Below are positions 25,879 through 33,089 of a stretch of 64,000 nucleotides of DNA, piece after piece. The notes below the pieces were generated by a model that did not search any database, was not told the DNA's origin, and worked only from the letters and a program-made list of their open reading frames with translations. Numbering within the stretch: position 1 is the stretch's first letter; each line of letters starts with the position of its first letter. The position numbers were made by a program, and so were the translations under genes. The stretch is from Candidatus Gastranaerophilales bacterium. Its GTDB lineage: Bacteria; Cyanobacteriota; Vampirovibrionia; Gastranaerophilales; Gastranaerophilaceae. Where the stretch lies: positions 1 to 64,000 of the forward strand of contig CALUVV010000005.1 of NCBI GenBank assembly GCA_944324305.1. Direction: 5' to 3'.

Positions 25879-26145
25879 AATTTCAATACTTAGATTTTGC
25901 TGCTTGTTTAATTCATTCAACTCTTTATTAACTTTCAAAAAATTATACGATGCAAATAACGAACTAAGAAACCCAAAAGTTATAAGTGCAAGACCTGCAA
26001 CATTATTTTTAACAGGCTGCGACAATCCAAGCATTCCTAATCCAGACGCCCCTAGAAGCATAGATAAATTTCGTTTTTGTTTAAGTTGCTCCCGACGATT
26101 ATTTACAGCATTTACATTTCCAACACCTACAGCACTAATAGACAT
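25876..26145 (-). CDS. Small membrane protein behind MRC leader element
   Basis: The 89-aa product starts MSISAVGVGNVNAVNN and has two hydrophobic segments (LSMLLGASGLGMLGL and VAGLALITFGFLSSLFASYNF) and a coiled acidic/basic end. Start at 26145 follows AAAGGGAAAATC. Its 5' region carries one of five copies of the dispersed leader element (26164-26294). Function unknown. Confidence 0.65.
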   Translation of the reverse strand: MSISAVGVGNVNAVNNRREQLKQKRNLSMLLGASGLGMLGLSQPVKNNVAGLALITFGFLSSLFASYNFLKVNKELNELNKQQNLSIEI

Positions 26146-26163
26146 GATTTTCCCTTTCTTTTG

Positions 26164-26229
26164 TTATATATCCTGCACACTTATATAAAAAGTCCTTGCC
26201 CTTAAATTATTGCTACTCGGGCATCGCAT
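26164..26229 (-). CDS. Upstream ORF of MRC leader element, copy A (21 codons)
   Basis: Begins MRCPSSNN at the end of the GGATA repeats and ends 18 nt before the ATG of the 89-aa gene. Like copies C and D it has Asn7-Asn8 and Phe14. Too short to prove by composition; the case rests on recurrence in five copies. Confidence 0.4.
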   Translation of the reverse strand: MRCPSSNNLRARTFYISVQDI

Positions 26230-26294
26230 CCTATCCTATGAGACAGTATAAGCGGATTTCAGACATTCTTAAATTCATTTTTACATTTCTTAAT
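26214..26294 (-). promoter_or_regulatory. Dispersed MRC leader element, copy A (GGATA x2)
   Basis: Core matches the other four copies: CCGCTTATACTGTCTC, repeats of GGATA and GGATGCGATGCCCGAGT. This copy has only two pentamer units, versus four in the others, and keeps only the second TGTAA box (AATGTAAA). Confidence 0.8.
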
Positions 26295-26331
26295 ACTTGT
26301 TTATGCTAAAGTCCTTTATGAGGAGAAGATT

Positions 26332-27297
26332 ATGAAAGCTGTAGTATTTGATGAAGGATTAAAGTTAGTAAATAATTATGAAAAACCTGTTCCGCAAAAG
26401 GGTGAGGCATTAGTTCGCGTAACTCTTGCGGGAATTTGCAACACAGATTACGAAATTACAAAAGGCTATATGGGTTACAAGGGTATTTTGGGTCATGAAG
26501 CTGTCGGGGTTGTTGAAGAAATTAATGATGAAGATCAGTCACTCCTTGGCAAACGTATTGTGGCGGAAATCAGCTACGGCTGCAAAAAGCCTGATTGCCC
26601 CTACTGTGCTGAAAAATTATACCGTCACTGCCCTGACAGGCACACATTAGGAATTTGGCGAAAAGACGGAGTTTTTGCCGAATATTTCACTATGCCTCTG
26701 GAAGTTCTTTTTGAAGTTCCCGATAACGTAACCGATGAACAGGCAGTGTTTGTCGAACCTCTTGCGGCTGCATGTGAAATAACGGAACAATTACATATAA
26801 AACCGTTTGAAAAAGTTATTGTATTAGGTGACGGCAAATTAGGTTTGATTACAGCATTAACTCTAAATGCTCAAAACATTGACGTAACTCTTGTCGGAAA
26901 ACATCAAAATAAACTTGATATTGCCAAAGCTCAAGGAGTTCAAACAAAACTTTTAAACGATTTAAAAGTTGAAAAAATTTATGATGTTGTTGTCGAAGCT
27001 ACAGGATCAATTTCAGGTTTTGAGACAGCTCTTGCATTGACAAAACCGCGGGGAGTTTTAGTTTTAAAAAGTACTGTCGCGGCTTCAAAAGAGTTTAATC
27101 TTGCCCCTATAGTAATTGATGAAATTACGGTACTGGGTTCAAGATGCGGTCAATTCCCTGCGGCATTAAGACTTTTAAAATCCGAAAAAATAGATTTTTC
27201 TCCTATGATTTCAGGGAAATACAAAGCGGATGATGCAATTGAAGCTTTTGAAAAAAACAAAGAAAAAGATACTTTAAAAGTTTTAATCGAATTCTGA
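26332..27297 (+). CDS. Zinc-type medium-chain alcohol dehydrogenase family protein
   Basis: MDR fold: N-terminal GICNTDYEI (the Cys is a catalytic zinc-ligand position), GHEAVGVVEE, a Cys-rich structural zinc loop (YGCKKPDCPYCAEKLYRHC), and Rossmann Gly motif VLGDGKLGLITAL near 165. The 321-aa length is slightly short for the class. Substrate cannot be called from this. Ribosome site AGGAGAAG. Terminator at 27299-27326 follows. Confidence 0.88.
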   Translation: MKAVVFDEGLKLVNNYEKPVPQKGEALVRVTLAGICNTDYEITKGYMGYKGILGHEAVGVVEEINDEDQSLLGKRIVAEISYGCKKPDCPYCAEKLYRHCPDRHTLGIWRKDGVFAEYFTMPLEVLFEVPDNVTDEQAVFVEPLAAACEITEQLHIKPFEKVIVLGDGKLGLITALTLNAQNIDVTLVGKHQNKLDIAKAQGVQTKLLNDLKVEKIYDVVVEATGSISGFETALALTKPRGVLVLKSTVAASKEFNLAPIVIDEITVLGSRCGQFPAALRLLKSEKIDFSPMISGKYKADDAIEAFEKNKEKDTLKVLIEF

Positions 27298-27298
27298 T

Positions 27299-27326
27299 AA
27301 AAAGCCCGATTATAATCGGGCTTTTT
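27299..27326. terminator. Bidirectional terminator
   Basis: AAAAAGCCCGATT and AATCGGGCTTTTT arms between the dehydrogenase and the convergent prepilin. Confidence 0.85.
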
Positions 27327-27328
27327 GC

Positions 27329-28038
27329 TTAATAGTTCATTTCAAAATTGTCATTTAAAAGTTTGCCGAAGCAGCCTGTCCAAGAGCCGTTATCTGAAGT
27401 ACAATTAGCAGTAAACAAATTTTCTCTTGTATCCTTATCACCCGGGGCGGTTGCAAGCTCGTATTCATCCACTATTCCGTTATTGAACAAGCCCAGTATA
27501 AATACGTCACGTCCTGCAATATTAGGACCTTGCGGTCCGTTTATATCTACATCAAAAATTGCAATCCTGTTGTTATCTGCGATACCGGTGTTTGTAATGC
27601 CGAAACCGAACGATGCTCCGCTTGCAATAGTAACATTCAATTGTTGTCCTGTACCTTTCCCGAGATCAGTCCCTGATATCTTTCTGTAATTTGCGGCAAA
27701 GCAGGGCTGCTGAGAAGCTCCGCAATCATTAACAACTTTAAAATATGTTTTTACAAAATTATCTAACGCTTCATTTGAAGTCAGACCTGCTTCTCTTAGA
27801 TTTACGGCATTTTTATCAGTCATATACTGCTGTGCTGCCTGTTGAAGCTCATTATAAACTTTATGAATTTGCGTCACATACGTCTTTTTTTGATGATTTT
27901 GCATCAAAGTAGGTACGGTCATTGCGGAAACTACACCAATTATACCTAGAGTAACAAGAACCTCAGCAAGAGTAAAAGCTTTGCAGGAGCCTAAAGTACG
28001 CCCCCCCCCCGAGTTACATAACTTAATAAATCTTTCAT
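27329..28038 (-). CDS. Type IV prepilin-like protein, phase-variable (frame OFF from true ATG)
   Basis: Close paralogue of the 10.3-kb prepilin (same AGLTSNEALDNFVKTYFKVVND, DINGPQGPNIAGRDVF and GCFGKLLNDNFEMNY). The ATG at 28038 has AAGGAG at ideal distance but with G10 (28001-28010) it ends at TAG after 15 codons. A GTG at 28045 is in frame with the body, but it overlaps the ribosome site itself, so it can hardly start. G11 or G8 would put the ATG in frame. Same logic as the other two tracts. Confidence 0.8.
28001..28010 (-). repeat. G10 homopolymer in prepilin leader
   Basis: Third tract of exactly ten G at the same codon position in a prepilin leader (after GTAACTC, before CGTACTTTAGG). 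Confidence 0.95.
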
Positions 28039-28101
28039 AAAACACTCCTTTTATTCTTTTTACAATATTATTTTAACATTGTTTCCAAACTTTTACAATA
28101 T

Positions 28102-28130
28102 TTGATTAATAAATTTGTTTCCATTATGAT
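28102..28130 (+). promoter_or_regulatory. Promoter giving a leaderless lptF/G transcript
   Basis: TTGATT (28102-28107), 17 bp, TATGAT (28125-28130), then exactly 6 nt and ATG at 28137. There is no ribosome-binding sequence before the ATG, so transcription should begin at the A of the start codon. Confidence 0.75.
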
Positions 28131-28136
28131 TAAGTT

Positions 28137-29267
28137 ATGGAAACCGAAGTAAAGGAAAAAGAATTCTCAGGAAAAGTTACACTTCTTGATAAATACATTT
28201 TAAGACAGGTAATTGAAATGTTTATTATGGGAGTGTGCGTTTTTACATCAATAATCTTTGCTTCCGATACTTTTATTACACTAATCAAACAGATATCACT
28301 ATTCGGTATACCTTTTAAGGTTGCACTAATGATGATTATCTTAAACCTTCCGCAGGTTATCGTAATGACAATTCCTATGGGGGTTTTGCTTGCTACGGTT
28401 ATGACACTTAACGGCTTAAGCTTAAAATCCGAAATTACGGTAATGAGAGCTTGCGGTATAGGTTTAAACAGAATTGCAAAACCTATTTTTATCTTTGCAC
28501 TTGTCATGTCTATTTGCAGTTTCATAATAAATGAAACAGTTGTACCCGTAATGACAAAACAGTCAAAAGATTTGGCTTTATGGTCACTGGGGCAGAAAAA
28601 TATTCCGGAAGGCAAACAAAATTTTGTATTTAAAGAGCTTAACGACGGCGGAAGTATTAAAAGACTATTTTACGTAGGTTTTTGCGAAGATAAAATTTTG
28701 CATAATATTACGGTTCTTGATACTTCAAAAGACGGAACAATTCAGGTTTTACAGGCTGATGAAGGGAAGACATCTCCCGAAGGATGGGAATTTCAAAAGG
28801 GTGCCGTTTACACGGTTGACGATGACGGAAAAATTTTAAATACAACTTTATTTGACAGTTCAATTGTTAAATTCGGACTGGATATGTCAAAGGAATTAAA
28901 CAAAAACGTTGCCAAAGAAATGAATTTTACAAAACTTATTGACTACATAAGACATAATCATATTGATGACAAACAGAGAAATGCAATTCATATTGAATTA
29001 TATGATAAACTTGCGCTGCCTTTGACAACAATAGCACTTGTTTTAATAGGTGTTCCTCTTGCAATTACTCCGCCGAGAGTACGATACAACAGAGGTTTCT
29101 TATTCAGCATTTTAATCATATTTGCATACTATCTGATAAGAGCACTTTCAATTTCATTTGGAGAAGCCGGAACGTTACAGCCGTTTTTGGCAGCATGGAT
29201 GCCAAATATTGTTTTAACAATTATCGGTACAATGTTGTACTATAAAAAGGTATACACAATTGAATAG
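28137..29267 (+). CDS. LptF/LptG family permease
   Basis: The 376-aa protein has three N-terminal membrane helices (VIEMFIMGVCVFTSIIFA, ALMMIILNLPQVIVMTIPMG, PIFIFALVMSICSFII), a periplasmic beta-jellyroll region (about 130-270) and three C-terminal helices (LTTIALVLIGVPLAI, FLFSILIIFAYYLI, IVLTIIGTMLYY). This is the YjgP/YjgQ pattern of the inner-membrane part of the LPS exporter, consistent with an outer membrane. Only one of the F/G pair is present here. Start is leaderless (see promoter). Confidence 0.9.
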   Translation: METEVKEKEFSGKVTLLDKYILRQVIEMFIMGVCVFTSIIFASDTFITLIKQISLFGIPFKVALMMIILNLPQVIVMTIPMGVLLATVMTLNGLSLKSEITVMRACGIGLNRIAKPIFIFALVMSICSFIINETVVPVMTKQSKDLALWSLGQKNIPEGKQNFVFKELNDGGSIKRLFYVGFCEDKILHNITVLDTSKDGTIQVLQADEGKTSPEGWEFQKGAVYTVDDDGKILNTTLFDSSIVKFGLDMSKELNKNVAKEMNFTKLIDYIRHNHIDDKQRNAIHIELYDKLALPLTTIALVLIGVPLAITPPRVRYNRGFLFSILIIFAYYLIRALSISFGEAGTLQPFLAAWMPNIVLTIIGTMLYYKKVYTIE

Positions 29268-29341
29268 GAGCGTAGCCGCTCCACCCGACACACAGGTACT
29301 GCATAAACTTGAACAGTCTAAACTAAAGAAGGAGCGTAGCC
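29266..29341 (+). repeat. Dispersed repeat, copy 1 (hairpin GGAGCG/CGCTCC)
   Basis: Starts with the perfect stem GGAGCG-TAGC-CGCTCC, then CACCCGACACACAGGTA..., CATAAACTTGAACAG..., CTAAACTAAAGAA and again a GGAGCGTAGCC half. About 70 bp match the copy at 35789-35860. It lies between lptF/G and the next gene. Confidence 0.85.
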
Positions 29342-29353
29342 ACATCCAAAGAC

Positions 29354-29926
29354 ATGAAAAATAATTTATTCACAAACAAAAGGTTAAACGATTATGATTT
29401 AAATATTTTAAATGACAACTCATTTAAAGATTTAGATGATAAAACTTTGAAATTAGAATGTCTGATTGCGGAAAAAGAAGAAGCTCTTGAAAATTTGAAT
29501 AACAAAATCAAAGGTGCAGAACTTTTAGGAAAGCTTCTTGATGTAATGGATTTAAAAATTCAGGCAAAGCAGATTGAAAACGAACTTACAGACCTGAAAG
29601 AACAGTACTCTAAAAGAAATATAACAGAAAAACTTGCTGACGCCGTAACTCCTAAAAAAAGCAAGCCTAAACTTTCCCCGATCAGACGTTTAGCACGTTT
29701 TGTTTCAAGAAAAATTATTGCAAAAATGTCAACAAAAGTTCAATCTATTTTGGACTTAAGCGACTCTTTAGACACTTTGACAAGTATAAATGAAAACGTT
29801 GATGAGCTTATTGCAATGAAAGTTCCTTACGGAGAAACAAAAGCAAATTACGAAAAGCTCACAAACTATCTTTACCGTGCAAACAGAATTCATTCGCAAA
29901 TCAGCAAAAAAATGCAAAGCTTTTAA
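29354..29926 (+). CDS. Coiled-coil hypothetical protein
   Basis: The 190-aa protein has a strong heptad-like region (DDKTLKLECLIAEKEEALENL ... KQIENELTDLKEQYSKRN) and a basic middle (SPIRRLARFVSRKIIAKMS). No membrane helix or known domain is seen. The site before ATG is poor; the nearest GGAG is 20 nt away, inside the dispersed repeat. Weak expression or coupling to lptF/G is possible. Confidence 0.65.
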   Translation: MKNNLFTNKRLNDYDLNILNDNSFKDLDDKTLKLECLIAEKEEALENLNNKIKGAELLGKLLDVMDLKIQAKQIENELTDLKEQYSKRNITEKLADAVTPKKSKPKLSPIRRLARFVSRKIIAKMSTKVQSILDLSDSLDTLTSINENVDELIAMKVPYGETKANYEKLTNYLYRANRIHSQISKKMQSF

Positions 29927-29986
29927 CTTGCTAAACAGTTATTTTTGTCATAAAATTTTTTTATAAGACTAGCTTAAGGAGATATT

Positions 29987-31450
29987 ATGAACGAGCTTTT
30001 AAAAAAATCAGCTGCTGAGCAAAGCAAAGCTTTAAAAAATAAAGAGATTTCCGCTGTAGAATTAACAAACGCAGCTTTTGAAAGAATTAACGAAGTTGAC
30101 GGTAAATTAGGCGCTTTCAATTCTTTGACAAAAGAAGCGGCACTTGATACGGCTAAAAAAGTTGATGAAAAAATTGCTAAAGGAGAAGAATTACCGCTGC
30201 TTGCAGGTATTCCTCTCGCTTTGAAAGATAACATGAATATGAAGGGTTCAAAAACAACGGCTTCTTCCAAAATTCTGGAAAACTTTGTTTCACCTTTCAA
30301 CGCTACAATTACGGAAAAATTATTGGGCAACCTTGTTCCCATTGTCGGAAAAGCAAACTTAGATGAATTTGCGATGGGTTCTTCAAATGAGAACTCAGCT
30401 TTTAAAAAAGTTCATAATCCGTGGGATTTGAAAAAAGTTCCGGGCGGTTCGTCAGGCGGTTCTGCAGCTTCCGTTGCAGCCTGCGAAGCAACTCTTGCTT
30501 TGGGTTCCGATACGGGCGGTTCTATCAGATTACCCGCATCTTTCTGCGGTATTGTAGGTATGAAACCGACTTACGGACGTGTTTCAAGATACGGACTTAT
30601 AGCTTTTGCATCTTCTTTAGACCAAATCGGACCTTTTGCGAGAACTGTTGAGGATGCCGCAAATTTACTCGAAGTTATTTCCGGTCATGACCCTAAAGAC
30701 AGCACTTCTTTAGATTTGCCAGTTGAACATTATGCTGCAAACTTAAATAAAGATATTAAAGGATTAAAAGTCGGTGTTATAAAAGAACTTATGACAGAAG
30801 GCTTGTCGGAAGACGTTCAGAAAGCAATGGAAAAAGCCATTGAAGATTACAAAAAACTCGGTTGTGAAATTGTTGAAATTTCATTGCCAAACTTAAAACA
30901 TTCAATAGGCATCTACTATATTTTAGCAACAGCTGAATGTTCATCAAATTTAGCACGTTTTGACGGTGTAAAATACGGTTACAGAACAGCTGATGCAAAA
31001 AATCTTATGGAAATGTACACAAAAACAAGAGCGGAAGGTTTCGGCCCCGAAGTTAAACGCCGTATAATGCTCGGAACTTATGCATTATCATCAGGTTATT
31101 ATGATGCATATTATAAAAAAGCACAGCAAATGAGAGCACTGGTTGCTCAGGATTTTGCTGAAGCTTTCAAGAAAGTTGATATTTTAATTTCACCGACCTG
31201 CCCAAATACAGCGTTTGAACTCGGTGCAAAATCATCAGATCCGCTTGCAATGTATTTAACCGATATTGCAACAATTTCGGCAAACCTTGCAGGAATTCCG
31301 GGTATGAGCGTTCCTGCCGGATTTGATAAAGACGGAATGCCAATAGGCTTGCAGATACTTGCTCCGCAATTACAGGAAAGCAGGTTATTTAATGCGGCTC
31401 ATAAATTTGAAAGAGCAAACGATTATTATTTACAGTTAGCTAATATATAA
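29987..31450 (+). CDS. gatA: Asp-tRNA(Asn)/Glu-tRNA(Gln) amidotransferase subunit A
   Basis: Amidase signature: catalytic Lys in GIPLALKDNMNMKG, GGSSGGSAASVAA and Ser-cisSer-Lys triad strand GSDTGGSIRLPASFCG. Length 487 aa is normal. It liberates ammonia from Gln to amidate mischarged tRNA. The GatB and GatC partners are not in the window. AAGGAG precedes ATG. Terminator 31456-31487. Confidence 0.95.
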   Translation: MNELLKKSAAEQSKALKNKEISAVELTNAAFERINEVDGKLGAFNSLTKEAALDTAKKVDEKIAKGEELPLLAGIPLALKDNMNMKGSKTTASSKILENFVSPFNATITEKLLGNLVPIVGKANLDEFAMGSSNENSAFKKVHNPWDLKKVPGGSSGGSAASVAACEATLALGSDTGGSIRLPASFCGIVGMKPTYGRVSRYGLIAFASSLDQIGPFARTVEDAANLLEVISGHDPKDSTSLDLPVEHYAANLNKDIKGLKVGVIKELMTEGLSEDVQKAMEKAIEDYKKLGCEIVEISLPNLKHSIGIYYILATAECSSNLARFDGVKYGYRTADAKNLMEMYTKTRAEGFGPEVKRRIMLGTYALSSGYYDAYYKKAQQMRALVAQDFAEAFKKVDILISPTCPNTAFELGAKSSDPLAMYLTDIATISANLAGIPGMSVPAGFDKDGMPIGLQILAPQLQESRLFNAAHKFERANDYYLQLANI

Positions 31451-31455
31451 AATCC

Positions 31456-31487
31456 AAAAGGCGGTTTAAATACCGCCTTTTATTTAT
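31456..31487. terminator. Bidirectional terminator
   Basis: AAAAGGCGGTTTAAATACCGCCTTTT; it ends gatA and, on the other strand, the AbrB-like gene whose stop lies in it. Confidence 0.85.
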
Positions 31488-31644
31488 TATCATTTTCTTT
31501 ATATTTTTTAAGCTTGATAGTATCACCATCCATTGTAATACTCATTTCATCAAGTACGGGATTAATGTTCAAACTTTCCAAAAATGACTTTGGAATAACA
31601 ATTGACCAACTATTACCAGCCTGTCTTAATTTTTTATGCAGCAT
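31480..31644 (-). CDS. AbrB/MazE-like DNA-binding protein (54 aa)
   Basis: Short ORF below the usual length cut-off: starts MLHKKLRQAGNSWSIVIPK and has the swapped-hairpin signature GNSWSIVIPKSFLESLNINP, then SITMDGDTIKLKK. The GNS-x-x-[IV]-x-[IV]-P motif is that of SpoVT/AbrB antitoxin-like domains. It is divergent from an XRE gene. No toxin gene is beside it. It may control itself and the XRE gene. Confidence 0.7.
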   Translation of the reverse strand: MLHKKLRQAGNSWSIVIPKSFLESLNINPVLDEMSITMDGDTIKLKKYKENDNK

Positions 31645-31697
31645 GTGTCTACTCCAGTGTATATTTTGTGCTTACTTTTTATTTTAACATTTATATC

Positions 31698-31726
31698 TTG
31701 ACATAGGTGTACATTTAATGTACATT
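31698..31726 (+). promoter_or_regulatory. Promoter with 17-bp operator for the XRE gene
   Basis: TTGACA (31698-31703), 17 bp, TACATT (31721-31726). Inverted repeat TGTACAT-TTA-ATGTACA at 31708-31724 fills the spacer and -10 box. Confidence 0.7.
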
Positions 31727-31748
31727 TAGATATACATAAGGAGTAAGT

Positions 31749-31967
31749 ATGACTTATCAGAAATATTCGCAGGCAGCACGCAAAAAAGTTAAGGAAATCA
31801 GGATTGCTAAAAATATGACAGTAAAGCAATTAGCCGGAGCCGCAGAGCTCTCAGTTTCCACAATTTACAGAATTGAAAATGGAAAAGCAGAGATTAATCT
31901 TTATACGCTTTACAGATTATGCACGGCTTTTAATATAAAGGCCTCGGATTTTATAAAATCTTTATAG
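31749..31967 (+). CDS. Small XRE-family regulator
   Basis: 72 aa, almost entirely an HTH_XRE domain (VKEIRIAKNMTVKQLAGAAELSVSTIYRIENGKAEINLYTLYRLCTAF). AAGGAGTAAGT precedes ATG. Divergent from the AbrB-like gene with an operator palindrome between. Confidence 0.85.
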   Translation: MTYQKYSQAARKKVKEIRIAKNMTVKQLAGAAELSVSTIYRIENGKAEINLYTLYRLCTAFNIKASDFIKSL

Positions 31968-31995
31968 AAAAGGCAGTATTTAAACCGCCTTTTTA
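31968..31995. terminator. Bidirectional terminator
   Basis: AAAAGGC...GCCTTTTT arms with a loop of about 12 nt between convergent genes. Confidence 0.75.
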
Positions 31996-32232
31996 TTATT
32001 TACCATAGTTATTAATATCTTGAATAATTTGCTGATATTCGTATGCGAGTACAGCTGCAACTTCCAAATCACCCTTCGTTCGTGCGAGCTGAACCTGCCG
32101 TAATTTTAAATTTGCATTACGTTTTAAGTCCGCCAAATTTTTAGGCTGTTTGATTTGACTTTTTAAATATTGCTGGGCTTTATCATAATTTCGGTTTGAA
32201 ACATTATTACCGTATTGAATACCGTCTATCAA
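31996..32232 (-). CDS. Small hypothetical protein (78 aa)
   Basis: MIDGIQYGNNVSNRNYDKAQ followed by basic helical segments rich in Lys, Gln and Leu. GGAGAT before ATG. It follows the MRC-leader gene by 9 bp in the same direction, so the two are an operon. No known domain. Confidence 0.65.
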   Translation of the reverse strand: MIDGIQYGNNVSNRNYDKAQQYLKSQIKQPKNLADLKRNANLKLRQVQLARTKGDLEVAAVLAYEYQQIIQDINNYGK

Positions 32233-32241
32233 AAAAATCTC

Positions 32242-32583
32242 CTATACTTTTTCCTGTTTCTCTATATCAAAAATACTTTTATCCATAGGAATATGTGAAG
32301 CTGCATTATTTTCATTTTGCTTGTTTACTTGTCCTTCTTCATTCTTGATATGAGAGGCATCTGCAATTTGTTTGCGCATATTCTCATCTTGTATTGAATT
32401 TAAAAATCTCTTACCCTCTTTTTTGGCAGCAAAAACTGATAAATCTTTATCATTTAAAGCGGCTAATCTTGATAAATCAACGGTATCAGATTTTTTATAA
32501 TTCGTTTTTCCTGTCAAACGTCTAATCTTTGCCGGTTCAAAATTCGGATCATACTGAAATAAATCTTTAACTGTAATTGACAT
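32242..32583 (-). CDS. Hypothetical protein behind MRC leader element
   Basis: 113 aa from ATG 32583 (SITVKDLFQYDPNF), site GGAAAGGA at suitable distance; an ATG at 32592 is too near to that site. Polar and charged, no membrane helix. Copy B of the leader element lies upstream (32600-32741). Confidence 0.65.
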   Translation of the reverse strand: MSITVKDLFQYDPNFEPAKIRRLTGKTNYKKSDTVDLSRLAALNDKDLSVFAAKKEGKRFLNSIQDENMRKQIADASHIKNEEGQVNKQNENNAASHIPMDKSIFDIEKQEKV

Positions 32584-32599
32584 AACAACCATCCTTTCC

Positions 32600-32665
32600 T
32601 TATAAACTTCCTGACAAGTAAATAAAAAAATTTTCCCGAAAAATATTGCTATATCGGCATCGCAT
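32600..32665 (-). CDS. Upstream ORF of MRC leader element, copy B (21 codons)
   Basis: Starts MRCRYSNIF and contains FFIY at 13-16, matching the SFIY of copies C and D with different codons. Ends 16 nt before the gene start. Confidence 0.4.
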   Translation of the reverse strand: MRCRYSNIFRENFFIYLSGSL

Positions 32666-32741
32666 CCTATCCTATCCTATCCTATGAGGCAGTATAAGCG
32701 GATTTCAGCCCATTTAAAAGTCGTTTTTACATTTCGTTACA
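32653..32741 (-). promoter_or_regulatory. Dispersed MRC leader element, copy B (GGATA x4)
   Basis: Contains TGTAACGAAATGTAAA (two TGTAA boxes 10 bp apart), GGCTGAAATCCGCTTATACT, four GGATA units and GGATGCGATGCC. Confidence 0.85.
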
Positions 32742-32764
32742 ATTAAAAAATATTCAAATTTGCT

Positions 32765-32986
32765 TTACAAATCAATTCCTTTAAAAAATTCTTCCATTGG
32801 GAGTGCTAATGCTTTTGACATTTTAAACAAAGCTAATGCAGTCGGGGATGTGAGCCCCTGTTCTAATTTACTTATATAACTCAAGCTCATATCTATCATT
32901 TCCGCAAATTCTTCCTGAGTTATATCTTTTCGTATTCTTTCTATCTTTATATTACGCCCTAATTTATATTTAATATCATCCTTCAT
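32765..32986 (-). CDS. XRE-family regulator divergent from prepilin (leaderless start)
   Basis: From ATG 32986 the product is 73 aa, nearly all HTH_XRE (GRNIKIERIRKDITQEEFAEMIDMSLSYISKLEQGLTSPTALALFKMS). The longer frame upstream is hydrophobic and improbable. TATAAT ends 6 nt before this ATG, which suggests leaderless translation. Divergent from the prepilin at 33090 with a large symmetric operator between. Confidence 0.8.
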   Translation of the reverse strand: MKDDIKYKLGRNIKIERIRKDITQEEFAEMIDMSLSYISKLEQGLTSPTALALFKMSKALALPMEEFFKGIDL

Positions 32987-33003
32987 TAGAAAATTATATA
33001 ATC

Positions 33004-33058
33004 TTGACAATAGTAATATAAGTGAATATAATGACATTATCATCAATATATTACTATT
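33004..33058 (+). promoter_or_regulatory. Consensus prepilin promoter inside nested symmetric operator
   Basis: TTGACA (33004-33009), 17 bp, TATAAT (33027-33032), a full consensus. ATAATG-A-CATTAT (33028-33040) is centred near 33034, and 12-bp arms AATAGTAATATA (33009-33020) and TATATTACTATT (33047-33058) share the same centre. Confidence 0.8.
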
Positions 33059-33089
33059 TAATAACAACATATTGATAGAAGGAGCATAT

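Noticed and set aside
28039-28045. GTG start giving an intact prepilin at 28045
   Set aside because: It overlaps the AAGGAG ribosome site, leaving no spacing; ATG 28038 fits that site.
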